Shown: piece by piece, positions 7,060 through 19,953 of the stretch | Numbering within the stretch: the stretch's first letter is position 1 | Layout: the number at the start of each line of letters is the position of its first letter | Assembly (NCBI RefSeq): GCF_018919165.1 | Contig: NZ_JAHLQM010000027.1 | Location: 1 to 34,631 of the forward strand | DNA length: 34,631 bases | From: Amphibacillus sp. MSJ-3 | GTDB taxonomy: Bacteria; Bacillota; Bacilli; Bacillales; Amphibacillaceae | Direction of reading: 5' to 3' | Made by a program: the position numbers and the translations under genes | Notes under the pieces: generated by a model | The model's input: only the letters and a program-made list of their open reading frames with translations | Databases searched by the model: none | Told to the model about the DNA's origin: nothing

Positions 7060-8463
7060 TTAAACGAATGTTCGGACATCAACAAAATGTCCTGCAATTG
7101 CAGCTGCTGTAGCCATTTCTGGACTCACTAGATGTGTTCTTGCATCAGTGCCCTGTCTACCTTCAAAGTTACGATTTGATGTAGAGGCACAACGTTCGCC
7201 AGGAGGAACAATATCACCATTCATGGCAAGGCACATACTGCAACCGGGTTCTCTCCATTCAAAACCTGCCTCGATAAATAGACGATCGAGTCCTTTTGCT
7301 TCTGCTTGTAATTTTACCGTTTGAGATCCAGGTACGACAATAGCCTTTACATTAGGATTTACTTTACGGCCATTGATAACACTAGCCGCTTGTTCTAAAT
7401 CTTGAAGTCTTGAATTCGTACAAGAGCCAATAAAAACATGTTCGATTGGAACGGTATTGATTGGGATATCGGCTTCAAGTCCCATATATTCAAGGGCATG
7501 CTTGATCTCATTTTGTTCATTTTCATTCTCCGCATGAGATGGATTAGGGATCGTACCATTAATCGATATACATTGACTTGGATTTGTTCCCCAGGTCACC
7601 TGTGGTTCTACTTCTGATGCATTAAAAGTAATTGTTCGATCGTATTCTGCACCTTTATCTGTCGCAAGTGCAAGCCATTCTTCCTTTGCTTTTTCAAAAG
7701 CTTTACCTTTCGGTGCATATTTCCTATCTTTAATAAAATCTACTGTTTTTTGATCAGGGCTTACTAATCCAGCACGTGCGCCAGCTTCGATTGACATATT
7801 GCAGATCGTCATGCGACCTTCCATTGAAAGATTTTCTATAGCTTCTCCAGTATACTCGATGACATAGCCAGTTCCAAAGTCAACGCCGTATTTTGCTATG
7901 AGGGCAAGGATTAAGTCTTTTGCTGTAACACCTGTACTAAGTGCTCCATCAACTTTTACATTTAATGTTTTAGGTTTAGCTTGCCAAATGGTTTGTGTCG
8001 CTAAAACATGTTCAACTTCACTTGTTCCAATTCCGAAAGCTAGGGCACCAAAAGCACCGTGTGTCGATGTATGACTATCTCCACAGACAATTGTTTTTCC
8101 TGGTTGAGTTAAGCCTAGTTCTGGTCCAATGACATGGACAATTCCCTGATGTTTATGGCCCATTTCCGCAAGGGGAACACCAAACTCTTCGCAGTTCTTT
8201 TTCAATGTATCCATCTGTAATTTCGATATTTCATCCTTAATTACATTTGTGTGAGTGGTAGGGACGTTGTGATCCATTGTTGCAAATGTTCGACTAGGCT
8301 GCCTAACAACTCGACCTTTAAGACGTAAACCTTCAAACGCTTGTGGTGAGGTAACTTCATGAACTAAGTGTAAATCAATATATAAAAGTGCTGGTCTTCC
8401 TTTTTCCTCATGAACAACATTTTTGTCCCAAATTTTTTCGATAATCGTTTTTGGTTTCGCCAT
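7060..8463 (-). CDS. leuC: 3-isopropylmalate dehydratase large subunit
   Basis: Large subunit of isopropylmalate isomerase, an aconitase-type enzyme with a [4Fe-4S] cluster. Cluster ligands are visible as the Cys in FIGSCTNSR and the pair in [11 protein letters not shown]. Other family signatures are [26 protein letters not shown] and [11 protein letters not shown]. The 467-residue length is normal. The ATG at 8463 is preferred over a GTG three codons earlier because TAGGAG, which overlaps the leuB stop codon, is spaced for the ATG. Translational coupling with leuB is likely. Confidence 0.95.
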   Translation of the reverse strand: MAKPKTIIEKIWDKNVVHEEKGRPALLYIDLHLVHEVTSPQAFEGLRLKGRVVRQPSRTFATMDHNVPTTHTNVIKDEISKLQMDTLKKNCEEFGVPLAEMGHKHQGIVHVIGPELGLTQPGKTIVCGDSHTSTHGAFGALAFGIGTSEVEHVLATQTIWQAKPKTLNVKVDGALSTGVTAKDLILALIAKYGVDFGTGYVIEYTGEAIENLSMEGRMTICNMSIEAGARAGLVSPDQKTVDFIKDRKYAPKGKAFEKAKEEWLALATDKGAEYDRTITFNASEVEPQVTWGTNPSQCISINGTIPNPSHAENENEQNEIKHALEYMGLEADIPINTVPIEHVFIGSCTNSRLQDLEQAASVINGRKVNPNVKAIVVPGSQTVKLQAEAKGLDRLFIEAGFEWREPGCSMCLAMNGDIVPPGERCASTSNRNFEGRQGTDARTHLVSPEMATAAAIAGHFVDVRTFV

Positions 8464-8474
8464 TTTATTCACTC

Positions 8475-9554
8475 CTAACTGTTAATTGATGATATGTTCT
8501 TAATAATGGCCTCTGTCATTTCTTTTGTCGAGACTCTTTTTCCACCACTGACATGAAGGTCTGCGGTGTGTAAACCTTGATCAAGACAGGACTCGACAGC
8601 GGCTTCAATCGTATTTGCTTCTTTATCTAGGCCAAATGAATAACGAAGCATCATGGCACTTGATAAAATCATCGCAATAGGATTAGCAATACCTTTACCA
8701 GCAATATCTGGTGCTGAACCATGTGCAGGTTCATAAAGGCCAACACCATTTTCCGCCAAACTAGCTGAAGGTAACATTCCAAGTGATCCTGTTAATACGG
8801 ATGCTTCATCGCTTAGAATATCACCAAACATATTCTCGGTTACGATGACATCAAATTGATTTGGTTGTGTAATTAGTTTCATCGCAGCAGCATCAACTAA
8901 GCAGTGATCAACCTCAACGTCTGGGTAATTTGCTTTCTGTTCCTCAACGACCTCACGCCATAATTTACTTGATTCTAATACGTTTGCCTTGTCAACAGAG
9001 GTTAGTTTTTTTCGACGTAATTGCGCACTTTCAAATCCTTTCTTTACAATCCGTTCAATTTCAGAGCGGGAGTAAACGAGCGTATCTACAACACGTTCAC
9101 CATTGTTTTGTCTTTCGCTTGGTCGACCAAAATATAATCCACCAGTTAATTCTCGAACAATTAGTAAATCACTCCCGTTGATAATAGCTTCTTTTAATGG
9201 TGAAGCATGTAATAATTGTTTAAAACCTTTTACTGGTCTTAAATTTGCATATAGATCTAAGGCTTTTCGAATGCCCAACAAACCACGTTCTGGGCGTAAA
9301 TGGGATGGATTATTATCCCATTTCGGACCACCAACAGCACCAAGTAGAATCGCATCAGCTCTCTTCGCAGCTAGGATCGTTTGTTCAGGGAGGGGGTCGT
9401 TAACTTTATCGATTGCACTTCCACCAATTAATTGATGTTCAAAAATGAATTGATGGTTAAATTTACTTGCAATTGCCTCTAACACGGAGGTAGAACTGGC
9501 CAATATCTCTGGGCCTATTCCATCACCAGGCAGTAAGACAATCTGTTTCTTCAT
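8475..9554 (-). CDS. leuB: 3-isopropylmalate dehydrogenase
   Basis: Oxidises and decarboxylates 3-isopropylmalate to 2-oxoisocaproate with NAD. The 359-residue protein has [11 protein letters not shown] at the N-terminus, [11 protein letters not shown], the substrate-binding [23 protein letters not shown], the metal-binding [20 protein letters not shown], and the NAD-site region [17 protein letters not shown]. It starts 16 bp after leuA, with AGGAGG upstream. All expected catalytic motifs are present. Confidence 0.95.
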   Translation of the reverse strand: MKKQIVLLPGDGIGPEILASSTSVLEAIASKFNHQFIFEHQLIGGSAIDKVNDPLPEQTILAAKRADAILLGAVGGPKWDNNPSHLRPERGLLGIRKALDLYANLRPVKGFKQLLHASPLKEAIINGSDLLIVRELTGGLYFGRPSERQNNGERVVDTLVYSRSEIERIVKKGFESAQLRRKKLTSVDKANVLESSKLWREVVEEQKANYPDVEVDHCLVDAAAMKLITQPNQFDVIVTENMFGDILSDEASVLTGSLGMLPSASLAENGVGLYEPAHGSAPDIAGKGIANPIAMILSSAMMLRYSFGLDKEANTIEAAVESCLDQGLHTADLHVSGGKRVSTKEMTEAIIKNISSINS

Positions 9555-9569
9555 TGTTCTTTCCTCCTC

Positions 9570-12117
<2,548 letters not shown>

Positions 12118-12198
12118 TCATTCCTCTCACATTTGTTATTATTTTTTATTGTAAATGTATAAATACATATTACTTGTATCGATAGGTGCGGTGCTCCC

Positions 12199-12723
12199 TT
12201 AATCTAATAGAGAAAAGGGCGCTTGATCTTGAATAGGTTGTGGTTGTTGGCCACGTAAAAAGGCGGTTACTCCAGTACGAGCAAGATCTTTGATACCATA
12301 TGGTTTTAATAAATCAATTAGAGCTTCAACTTTTTCTGATTTACCTGTTACTTGAATAGAAAGTGTATCCTTGCTGACATCAATAATTGTTGCACGAAAA
12401 GGTTCAATAATGCCTTGGATTTCTGATCGTAATTGTGCATTGCTTGTAATCTTAATTAATGCTAGTTCACGAGCAACGATTGCTTTATCTGTAATATCGG
12501 AAACTTTAATGACATCAATTTGTTTATTGAGTTGTTTTGTAACTTGTTCTAGTTGTTGAAAATCTTCAACATCAACAATAAAAGTTATTCGAGACATGCC
12601 TTCTTTTTCAGTGCGACCAACCGAAATACTTTCAATATTAAATTGTCTCTTTTGTAATAAACCTGTAATTCGATTTAAAACACCACTACGGTTTCTTACT
12701 TTTGCAGTAATAATGCGTTTCAT
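12199..12723 (-). CDS. ilvN: Acetolactate synthase regulatory (small) subunit
   Basis: Regulatory subunit that activates IlvB and confers valine feedback. An ACT domain fills residues 1-75 ([32 protein letters not shown]), followed by the usual C-terminal domain with LALIKI and [18 protein letters not shown]. The 174-residue length is typical for Bacillaceae. The ATG overlaps the ilvB stop by 4 bp, so the subunits are translationally coupled. The gene could equally be named ilvH. Confidence 0.94.
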   Translation of the reverse strand: MKRIITAKVRNRSGVLNRITGLLQKRQFNIESISVGRTEKEGMSRITFIVDVEDFQQLEQVTKQLNKQIDVIKVSDITDKAIVARELALIKITSNAQLRSEIQGIIEPFRATIIDVSKDTLSIQVTGKSEKVEALIDLLKPYGIKDLARTGVTAFLRGQQPQPIQDQAPFSLLD

Positions 12724-14441
12724 GGTTTCACTCCTATCATCTCATGTAATCCTTTACCTGGCGCAATCATCGGATAAACATTTTCTTGTTGAAGGACACG
12801 AGCATCAATAAGGACAGGGCCATCTATTGCTAACAAATCAGGCAACTGTTGATCAAAATCTTCTTTTGTATCAATCCTAACTCCTTTTACTTGATAAGCC
12901 TCAGCAAGTTTAACAAAGTCTGGTTGAATATTGAAGATAGATTCTGAATAACGTTCAGAATAGAATTTTTCTTGCCATTGTCTAACCATTCCTAGTGCTT
13001 CGTTATTGACAATAATAATCTTAACTGGTAGTCGACGTTCTTGTAAGATAGATAGTTCCTGCAAGGTCATCTGGAAACCACCATCACCTACAATAGCAAT
13101 GACCAGATCATTTGGTGCAGCGAGTTGGGCCCCAATTGAAGCGGGGAAACCAAAACCCATTGTTCCAAGACCACCAGAACTTACCCAGTGGTTAGGTTGA
13201 TTAAACTTGTAGTATTGAGCTGCCCACATTTGGTGTTGACCCACATCAGTAACAACAATGGCCTTACCTTCTGTTTCTTGATAGACCTTATCAATTACAT
13301 ATTGACCAATCATATTCTTTTCTGGTGTCTTATACCATAAAGGATAATTTTCTTTATAGTCTTGGACATGCTTACGCCAGTTTGAAAAATCAGGTGTTTG
13401 ATCAATTTGTTTATTCATTTCTTCTAAAGCGAGTTTTGCATCTCCAACAATGGGAATATGCGTATTGACATTCTTACCAATTTCAGCTGGATCAATATCG
13501 ATATGAGCAATGATAGCCGAAGGAGAAAAGTGATCTAAGTTTCCAGTCAAACGATCATCAAATCTAGCTCCAATATTGATTAGAAGATCAGTTTCATAAA
13601 GTGCCATATTAGCAGCGTATGTCCCGTGCATACCGCCCATACCTAAAAACAAATCATGTTCACCAGGGAAGGTCCCTAAACCTTGGAGTGTGTTAACAAC
13701 TGGAATTTTGTGTTTTTCAATAAAAGTAATCAATTGTTCTGATGCTTTTGCAAATTGAATACCTGCTCCAGCTAAAATAAGAGGTTTAGTCGAGTTTGAA
13801 AATGCCTCTTTTAGCTTTTTCACTTGAAGTGGATTTGGTTTTATCTTGGGCTGATAGCCAGGTAAATCAAATGCACTATCGTATGTGTCTGCACATGGAT
13901 TAGCTGAAATATCTTTAGGAATATCAATGAGTACTGGACCTGGTCTACCTGTTGTTGCAATGTGAAAGGCTTCCTTAACCACCCTAGGCAAATCACTTAT
14001 GTTGCGAACTTGATAATTATGCTTTGTAATCGGTGTTGTAATTCCCATAATATCCGCCTCTTGGAAAGCATCTGTTCCGATTACCGTTTGAGTAACCTGC
14101 CCTGTGAAAATGACGAGTGGTAATGAATCCATCATTGCATCTGCAATACCGGTGACAAGATTAGTTGCACCTGGACCAGATGTCGCAATTACAACTCCTG
14201 GTTTACCTGAGATTCGCGCATATCCCTCAGCAGCATGGATTGATCCTTGCTCATGCCGTGCTAAAACTTGATCAAAATGGTTTCTCTTTTTAAATAATGC
14301 ATCAAAAATGGGTAATACAGCGCCACCTGGATAGCCAAATAATGTCTTTACTCCAGCCTCGAGCAATGCTTCAATTAATAGATCAGATCCCGTTTTTGGA
14401 CCTTCAACGATATCTTGATCCTCATTTATTGATTTCGTCAT
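12720..14441 (-). CDS. ilvB: Acetolactate synthase catalytic (large) subunit
   Basis: Thiamine-diphosphate enzyme making acetolactate from two pyruvates, or acetohydroxybutyrate from pyruvate and 2-oxobutyrate. The N-terminal Pyr domain has [16 protein letters not shown] and the catalytic Glu in [16 protein letters not shown]. The FAD-binding middle domain includes [13 protein letters not shown] and [11 protein letters not shown]. The C-terminal PP domain has the TPP motif [13 protein letters not shown] ending in [13 protein letters not shown]. Length 573 is normal for the anabolic enzyme rather than AlsS, and the adjacent ilvN supports this. AGGAGGG lies 8 bases before the ATG. Transcription passes the T-box leader at 14488-14798. 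Confidence 0.95.
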   Translation of the reverse strand: MTKSINEDQDIVEGPKTGSDLLIEALLEAGVKTLFGYPGGAVLPIFDALFKKRNHFDQVLARHEQGSIHAAEGYARISGKPGVVIATSGPGATNLVTGIADAMMDSLPLVIFTGQVTQTVIGTDAFQEADIMGITTPITKHNYQVRNISDLPRVVKEAFHIATTGRPGPVLIDIPKDISANPCADTYDSAFDLPGYQPKIKPNPLQVKKLKEAFSNSTKPLILAGAGIQFAKASEQLITFIEKHKIPVVNTLQGLGTFPGEHDLFLGMGGMHGTYAANMALYETDLLINIGARFDDRLTGNLDHFSPSAIIAHIDIDPAEIGKNVNTHIPIVGDAKLALEEMNKQIDQTPDFSNWRKHVQDYKENYPLWYKTPEKNMIGQYVIDKVYQETEGKAIVVTDVGQHQMWAAQYYKFNQPNHWVSSGGLGTMGFGFPASIGAQLAAPNDLVIAIVGDGGFQMTLQELSILQERRLPVKIIIVNNEALGMVRQWQEKFYSERYSESIFNIQPDFVKLAEAYQVKGVRIDTKEDFDQQLPDLLAIDGPVLIDARVLQQENVYPMIAPGKGLHEMIGVKP

Positions 14442-14487
14442 TTAAAATCCCTCCTAATAAATAATTAATGGTATAAGTTTCATATAA

Positions 14488-14798
14488 CAAAAAAGATCAT
14501 TTCTCTCTAAATAATCTGCCGAGTTTGGCAGGATTACAAGGGAGAAAAGATCTTCACTTTTCACGGTACCACCCTGATTCACTTCATTTTAAAATAAAGT
14601 CTCATTGAGCCCTAAATTTGACTCATTTGGTAACGGGTCTTAAATATGGGACCCGGTTAAATCTAGTAGGATAAGCTCCATTCAATTTAACTACTCAAAG
14701 ACGATGTCAGAATAAAATGTATTTCCGGGCTTCCAGCAACCCCGGCTCTCTGTGAATACATTGGCTTTATTCCTTTTATCTTATCATCGTATATCATT
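14488..14798 (-). ncRNA. T-box leader controlling ilvB-ilvN-ilvC-leuABCD
   Basis: The T-box sequence AGGGTGGTACCGTG lies at 14562-14575 (minus strand) and the terminator at about 14489-14554: GATCTTTTCTC pairs with GAGAAATGATC, CTGCC/GGCAG in between, then six T. Stem I starts with ACGATG pairing with CATCGT and carries the conserved AGAGAGCCGGGGTTGCTGGA region. The specifier side of the loop reads TTCTGACATCGT. CTG (Leu) followed by A directly before the closing helix is the likelier codon; ATC (Ile) is the alternative. Uncharged tRNA would favour the antiterminator and so expression of the operon. Confidence 0.92.
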
Positions 14799-14801
14799 AT
14801 A
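14796..14801 (-). promoter_or_regulatory. -10 element placed to start the T-box RNA
   Basis: TATAAT on the minus strand, just after the ilvD stop. A start 7 bases on would fall at about 14789, right at the base of T-box stem I. No convincing -35 hexamer is visible. If real, ilvB-leuD is transcribed from here rather than only by read-through from ilvD. Confidence 0.45.
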
Positions 14802-14809
14802 TTCTTTTG

Positions 14810-16477
14810 TTAGAAATCCATAATTCCACCTGTATTAGCAGATGTAACTAATTTAGCGTATTTACCTAAATAACCGGTAGTGATTTTAGGATCTGGTTTT
14901 ATCCAGTTCTGTTTTCGTTTATTCAATTCATCATCACTGACTGATAATTCGATCGTTCGTGCCGGTAGGTCAATGATAATTTCATCACCTGTTTGAACGA
15001 ATGCGATCGGTCCACCTTCTTGTGCCTCTGGTGAAATATGACCAATTGAGATTCCACGAGATGCACCTGAGAATCGGCCATCGGTAATAAGTGCAACTTC
15101 TTTATCCAACCCACGTCCTGCGATAGCCGCTGTAGGAGCAAGCATTTCAGGCATTCCTGGACCACCTTTTGGACCTTCGTAACGGATAACAACAACATCG
15201 CCAGATTTGACAATACCATTATTAATACCAGCTTGGGCTTCATCTTGTGATTCAAAAACTACGGCTTTACCAACAAATCGTTTGATCGAAGGATCAACTG
15301 CACCCACTTTAATGACGGCTCCATTTGGTGCAATATTACCATATAGAATGGATAGGCCTCCTACCGGACTATATGGGTTTTCAAGCGGATGAATCACATC
15401 TGTATTTAGTATTTCATGATCTTTCACATTTTCATAGATTGTCTTTCCGGTGATCGTTATACGATCTTTATGGATAAGGCCATCTATACGACAGAGTTCT
15501 CGAATAATCGCACTAACACCACCGGCAAGATGAACATCATGCATTGTATAATTTGAAGCGGGACTAATCTTTGCTAAGTATGGAACACGCTCAGCTATTT
15601 CATTGATTCGTTTTAAATCATAATCAATGCCGGCCTCATTTGCAATTGCTAGTGTATGAAGTACTGTATTTGTCGATCCACCCATTGCCATGTCTAAAGC
15701 AAAGGCATCATCAATCGTATCTTTAGTAATAATATCACGTGGTTTAATATCTTTTTCAATTAAATCAATTAAATGATGGGCTGCTTGATAAATGAGTTCA
15801 TGGCGCTCATCAGATGTAGCAACGATTGTACCGTTTCCCGGTATAGTTACTCCGAGCATCTCCATCAAAGAGTTCATTGAATTAGCTGTAAACATTCCTG
15901 AACAGGATCCACATGTGGGACAGGCTAATGTCTCAAGTTCCTTTAACTCTTGTTCGGTCATTTTTCCTGAATGTACAGCTCCAACCCCTTCAAACATAGA
16001 CATTAATGAGAGATGCTCACCATCAGGTGATACCCCACCTTCCATTGGTCCACCAGATACAAAAACAGAAGGGACATTTGTTCTAACTGAAGCCATTAAC
16101 ATACCGGGAGTAATTTTATCACAGTTCGGGATATAAAAAACTCCATCGAACCAGTGAGCATTAATGACTGTTTCAGCGCTATCACAAATGATTTCTCGAC
16201 TTGGGAGAGAATATCTCATTCCTATATGTCCCATTGCAATTCCGTCATCAACACCGATTGTATTAAATTCAAAAGGGATTCCCCCAGCTTCACGGATAGC
16301 ATCTTTTACAACTTCAGCAAATTTATTCAAATGCTTATGTCCTGGGATAATATCAACATAAGAGTTACAAACACCTATAAATGGTTTACCTAAATCTTTT
16401 GTTTTAACCCCAGTTGCATGTAAAAGGCTTCGGTGGGGAGCTCGGTCCATCCCTTTCTTGATCATATCACTTCTCAA
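14810..16477 (-). CDS. ilvD: Dihydroxy-acid dehydratase
   Basis: Iron-sulfur enzyme that dehydrates dihydroxy acids to the 2-oxo acid precursors of Val, Leu and Ile. Cluster and metal residues are seen in [15 protein letters not shown] and [18 protein letters not shown]; other signatures are [30 protein letters not shown] and [12 protein letters not shown]. The length of 555 residues is standard. The start is TTG at 16477: GAGGAG lies 9 bases upstream and the resulting [19 protein letters not shown] is the usual N-terminus, while the ATG four codons later would lose MRSD. It has its own promoter at 16583-16611, and only about 12 bp separate its stop from the T-box RNA of the next transcription unit. 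Confidence 0.95.
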   Translation of the reverse strand: MRSDMIKKGMDRAPHRSLLHATGVKTKDLGKPFIGVCNSYVDIIPGHKHLNKFAEVVKDAIREAGGIPFEFNTIGVDDGIAMGHIGMRYSLPSREIICDSAETVINAHWFDGVFYIPNCDKITPGMLMASVRTNVPSVFVSGGPMEGGVSPDGEHLSLMSMFEGVGAVHSGKMTEQELKELETLACPTCGSCSGMFTANSMNSLMEMLGVTIPGNGTIVATSDERHELIYQAAHHLIDLIEKDIKPRDIITKDTIDDAFALDMAMGGSTNTVLHTLAIANEAGIDYDLKRINEIAERVPYLAKISPASNYTMHDVHLAGGVSAIIRELCRIDGLIHKDRITITGKTIYENVKDHEILNTDVIHPLENPYSPVGGLSILYGNIAPNGAVIKVGAVDPSIKRFVGKAVVFESQDEAQAGINNGIVKSGDVVVIRYEGPKGGPGMPEMLAPTAAIAGRGLDKEVALITDGRFSGASRGISIGHISPEAQEGGPIAFVQTGDEIIIDLPARTIELSVSDDELNKRKQNWIKPDPKITTGYLGKYAKLVTSANTGGIMDF

Positions 16478-16582
16478 TTCTCTTCGCTCCTCACGATTAC
16501 GATCAATGAATAAACTGAATTCATCTATAATTCAATTAATATTCATTTATCTAAATAGTTAAAATATTATTAGTTGACGACA

Positions 16583-16611
16583 ATCATACATCCAAAATGA
16601 ATAATGGTCAA
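16583..16611 (-). promoter_or_regulatory. Sigma-A promoter of ilvD
   Basis: On the minus strand TTGACC (16611-16606) and TATGAT (16588-16583) are exactly 17 bp apart, about 105 bp before the ilvD start. This is the best-matching promoter in the block. Confidence 0.75.
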
Positions 16612-16624
16612 CCGGTTTAGTGAA

Positions 16625-16639
16625 AATTTTCTGATTTTT
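16625..16639 (-). promoter_or_regulatory. CodY-like box upstream of the ilvD promoter
   Basis: AATTTTCTGATTTTT on the plus strand matches the 15-bp CodY consensus AATTTTCWGAAAATT at 12 positions. It lies 14 bp upstream of the -35 of ilvD. CodY control of ilv genes by Ile/Val/Leu and GTP is known in Bacillaceae; the site itself is an inference because the region is AT-rich. Confidence 0.4.
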
Positions 16640-17047
16640 TTGTTAAATTGTTATTTTTTATTCATCTACTGAATTGTTTATGACTTATTTAGGAAAAAGT
16701 TCTGACTAATGTTATGAAAATCTCAAAAGAAGGATAGGGATAAAATGCAATAATTCTTCAAACCTGACTATTGATAAAAAAATTAAACAAAAATTTTTTG
16801 CAGACTAAGAATGAGATTGAGAGATGACAAGCAAAAACACCTAATTTATTAAACTTACAAGAATGACTAACCGTAAATTGTTCGGGGAGGCAGTCCCGGT
16901 TCCGTTAAGTTTGGATGAAGACCTTCTATTTAAGAAAGAATTCCTTTATTGGAGATGGTCTGACTGTAAGCCTCGATTATTTGAAAGTTCACATTAATTA
17001 ATCTAAAATTAGGTTACAATGATTTATATTAGAGAACGAGGTGTTCT
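16640..17047. other. Gene-free stretch between ilvD and the DUF6884 gene
   Basis: About 400 bp, very AT-rich up to about 16860, with no credible frame. From 16949 it holds TTGGAGATGGTCTGACTGTA, a near copy of the motif at 3962. GGGGAGGCAGTCCCGG near 16883 is a small GC-rich island. A TACAAT near 17020 may be the -10 of the following gene, but its -35 is poor. Confidence 0.5.
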
Positions 17048-17512
17048 ATGATGACAACATTAGCGATTCTTCCATGTGGTAAAAAGAAGGTTTGGGATCT
17101 TGATCCGAGTCGGGGAAAGGTGAAAGTAAGGGAGGCATACGTTGGAACATTACACCAGTTAACAAGACAGTATGCAGAAATGTTCTGTGATCAATGGGTG
17201 ATACTATCTGCTAAACACGGCTATTGTTTTCCAAATGAAATCATTGATAAAAACTATGATTTAACTTTCGGTATGCCCAAAAGTGAAATGATGATAACTA
17301 ACGAGCAATTAAAAAAACAAATAAAAGAGAAAAGGTTAGATCAGTATGACCAAATTATTGTTTTAACAGGGAAAAAACATAAAGTAATCGTTGAACAAAC
17401 TTTCAATCAAGAGAATCAGCTTTCTTTTCCATTGCTTGGAACAAGGGGGATTGGGGAGATGCAGCAGCGTTTGAAGCAAGCGATTATCAAGAGACAGCCA
17501 TTGCATAAATAA
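17048..17512 (+). CDS. Conserved hypothetical protein, DUF6884-like
   Basis: A 154-residue soluble protein without signal peptide or membrane segment. The features I recognise are an N-terminal hydrophobic strand followed by CGKKK (LAILPCGKKK), the motif VILSAKHGYCFPNE, an EIIDKNYDLTFG stretch, and a second hydrophobic strand IIVLTGKKHKVIVEQTF. This arrangement (CxKxK, then SAK[HY]G) is that of proteins grouped as DUF6884, whose biochemical function I do not know. A second ATG one codon later is better spaced from GAGGTG and may be the true start. It stands alone, with no partner gene on the same strand nearby. Identification is by motif memory only. Confidence 0.7.
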   Translation: MMTTLAILPCGKKKVWDLDPSRGKVKVREAYVGTLHQLTRQYAEMFCDQWVILSAKHGYCFPNEIIDKNYDLTFGMPKSEMMITNEQLKKQIKEKRLDQYDQIIVLTGKKHKVIVEQTFNQENQLSFPLLGTRGIGEMQQRLKQAIIKRQPLHK

Positions 17513-17764
17513 GCCTCTATTCCATAAGAATGAGAATTTTTTTATTCTGAGCTAAGTCTTCAATATTTGGAGAAAGTAGAGAATCACCCGATGATAAGTT
17601 AACCCTTAATAGTCAGAAATAGAACGTTTTGTTTAGTGATTAAGCTTTGGGGTGTGAAGAAAGATCGCACTTTGAATTTTGTTAGAAATTAAATGGTGAG
17701 AAGTTCCGTGCTAAAATGAAAAGTAAGGTAAGATATAGTTTATAGGATAGAAGGGAGCATGAAG

Positions 17765-19537
17765 ATGAATAATCATTTATCACTTAAATGGAATTTAGAA
17801 AATATTTTTAGTGGTGGAAGCCAGTCAGAGGATTTGAGGAATGATATCGAACAAACATATGATTTGTTGAAAGAGTTAGATCACCAAATTGACAAGCTGA
17901 TTAAAGAGCAAGAAAGAGAGCAGTTGATTAAGACTGCAGAAATAATTAAACGGATTAAAATCCATATTAATGAAGTGGGCGCATTTATTAGTTGTTTAAC
18001 AGCACAGGATGTCAATGATAAGCATGCGAGACAATTAGTTGGACAGCGTAATCAATTTAATGCCCAATATGAAAAACTGATGACTAAATTTAGTTTTGTT
18101 CTATCTAAAGTTAATCATCAGACTTGGGAGGAATGGCAACAAGATCCAGAGATTCAGGAAATTTCGTTTATTCTCAATGAAATACGTGATCAAGCCCGTG
18201 AAAAATTATCAGAGGAAGAGGAACAGTTAATTACGGATTTAGCGATTGATGGTTATCACGGTTGGGGAGATATGTACGATACGATTGTAGGTAATATGTC
18301 TATTATGTGGGATGGCAAAGAGCTTTCGGTTGGACAACTTGAGAATAAATTAAATCATTCGGATCGAAAGGAGCGGGCATTAGCTTTTAAAAAATTAGAA
18401 CAAGTATGGCAAAGTCAAGCTGACTTACTCACCGATACTCTAAATCATTTAGCAGGATTTAGACTTCAAACATATACCTATCGAAATTGGGAGGATGTTT
18501 TAAAAGAACCCTTAGCCTATAACCGAATGACAAAGAAGACTCTAGAGACAATGTGGGACACAATAACGAAAAATAAGCCGATTTTTTATCAGTATTTACA
18601 AAGAAAAGCTGAATGGCTAAATATTGAAAAATTAGCCTGGTATGACTTAGAAGCCCCAATTTCTGAAGTGACTAAGGAGATTAGCTATCAAGAAGCTGCC
18701 GAAACGATCGTGAAGCAATTTGGTTTATTTAGCGAACGGATGGCTAACTTTGCAACACACGCATTTGAACAAAATTGGATTGAGGCAGAAGATCGACCAG
18801 GGAAGAGACCGGGTGGCTTTTGTACAAGTTTTCCTCGAAGTAAAGAAACAAGAATATTTATGACTTACTCAGGTACAGCTTCAAATATGGCAACATTAGC
18901 ACATGAATTAGGACATGGCTATCATCAACACGTTATGGATGAAGTTGATCAATTAAACCAGGCTTATGCAATGAATGTGGCTGAAACAGCATCAACCCTA
19001 GCGGAGATGATTGTTGCTGATGCTGCTGTGGAAGCTGCTGAGACAAAAGAGGAACGTTTGCTTTTAATTGAGGATAAAATTCAGCGAAGCATTGCTTTCT
19101 TTATGAATATTCATGCTCGTTTCTTGTTTGAAACACGCTTTTATGAAGCACGTAAAGAAGGATTTGTAACAACTAAACAATTGAATCATTTAATGGAGGA
19201 AGCACAAAAAGAGGCATATGGTAATCAACTCTCCAGCTATCATCCTTTATTTTGGGCTTCAAAACTCCATTTTTATATTACGGATGTGCCATTTTATAAT
19301 TTCCCATATACATTTGGCTATTTATTTAGCTTAGGTATCTATGCATATGCGAAAACAGATAAAGAGAACTTTGCTCAATTTTATGATGCTTTACTTCAGG
19401 ATACTGGAAAAATGACTGTCGAGGATTTAGCAAAAAAACATCTAAATGTTAATTTAGAAGAACCTACTTTTTGGCAACAGGCAATTGATTTGTGTATAGC
19501 AGATGTTGAACAATTTCTCAGTTTAACGAATGAGTAA
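17765..19537 (+). CDS. PepF-type oligoendopeptidase, M3 family
   Basis: Cytoplasmic zinc metallopeptidase that cleaves short peptides, used in peptide turnover. The active site is HELGH at 380-384, inside ATLAHELGHGYHQHVMDEVD, with the third zinc ligand probably E407 in NVAETASTLAEM. Upstream is the conserved GGFCTSFPRSKETRIFMTYS. Length 590 fits the pepF/M3 subgroup common in Bacilli. An ATG at 17759 also fits the frame, but GAAGGGAG ends one base before it and is spaced correctly for 17765. It is monocistronic, ending at the terminator at 19562. Confidence 0.9.
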   Translation: MNNHLSLKWNLENIFSGGSQSEDLRNDIEQTYDLLKELDHQIDKLIKEQEREQLIKTAEIIKRIKIHINEVGAFISCLTAQDVNDKHARQLVGQRNQFNAQYEKLMTKFSFVLSKVNHQTWEEWQQDPEIQEISFILNEIRDQAREKLSEEEEQLITDLAIDGYHGWGDMYDTIVGNMSIMWDGKELSVGQLENKLNHSDRKERALAFKKLEQVWQSQADLLTDTLNHLAGFRLQTYTYRNWEDVLKEPLAYNRMTKKTLETMWDTITKNKPIFYQYLQRKAEWLNIEKLAWYDLEAPISEVTKEISYQEAAETIVKQFGLFSERMANFATHAFEQNWIEAEDRPGKRPGGFCTSFPRSKETRIFMTYSGTASNMATLAHELGHGYHQHVMDEVDQLNQAYAMNVAETASTLAEMIVADAAVEAAETKEERLLLIEDKIQRSIAFFMNIHARFLFETRFYEARKEGFVTTKQLNHLMEEAQKEAYGNQLSSYHPLFWASKLHFYITDVPFYNFPYTFGYLFSLGIYAYAKTDKENFAQFYDALLQDTGKMTVEDLAKKHLNVNLEEPTFWQQAIDLCIADVEQFLSLTNE

Positions 19538-19561
19538 TGATGAAGTAATAGAAAATAAAGG

Positions 19562-19602
19562 AGCCATCGATTGAGAGTCCCCTCTCTGTTGATGGCTTTT
19601 TT
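19562..19602. terminator. Bidirectional terminator between pepF-like gene and spoVAEb
   Basis: Stem AGCCATC/GATGGCT with an inner GAGAG/CTCTC and a TCCCC loop, followed by a run of six T on the plus strand and an A-rich flank for the other strand. Confidence 0.75.
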
Positions 19603-19953
19603 CTATCCTTTTGGTTTAAAGATCAAGGCTCCAATCATGGCAAAAATAATGGCTGCTGAAATACCAGCACTTGTCACCTCGAACATACCTGTAGCAACTC
19701 CGATAATTCCAAACTGTTCTGCTTCTTGTAATGCTCCGTGAACAAGTGAGTTACCGAAACTTGTTATAGGAACAGTTGCACCAGCCCCAGCAAAATCGAT
19801 TAGTGGCTCATACCAACCGATGCCATCTAAAATAGCACCAATAACGACTAATAAACTTAATGTAAAGCCAGGTGTTTTATTAAAAACATCCATGATTAAC
19901 TGGCCAATTACACAAATTGCTCCCCCGACTATAAACGCCCATAAAAAAACCAA
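19603..19953 (-). CDS. spoVAEb: Stage V sporulation protein AEb (SpoVAEb)
   Basis: Small inner-membrane protein of the SpoVA channel that moves dipicolinic acid into the forespore and out at germination. The 116 residues are nearly all hydrophobic, with three to four membrane segments, and carry the family signatures [17 protein letters not shown] near the N-terminus and [21 protein letters not shown] in the middle. The start is TTG at 19953, directly after the TAA of spoVAD, with GAGGG inside the end of spoVAD as ribosome site; the frame [11 protein letters not shown] agrees with the family. It is the last gene of the operon. Confidence 0.92.
   Translation of the reverse strand: MVFLWAFIVGGAICVIGQLIMDVFNKTPGFTLSLLVVIGAILDGIGWYEPLIDFAGAGATVPITSFGNSLVHGALQEAEQFGIIGVATGMFEVTSAGISAAIIFAMIGALIFKPKG

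Noticed and set aside
9103-9435. Plus-strand open frames inside leuB and other leu/ilv genes
   Set aside because: They are antisense shadows of strongly conserved genes, with no ribosome site and no protein-like composition.
17530-17555. Terminator after the DUF6884-like gene
   Set aside because: AGAAT...ATTCT around a T run is short and unstable, with no T run after the stem; not convincing.
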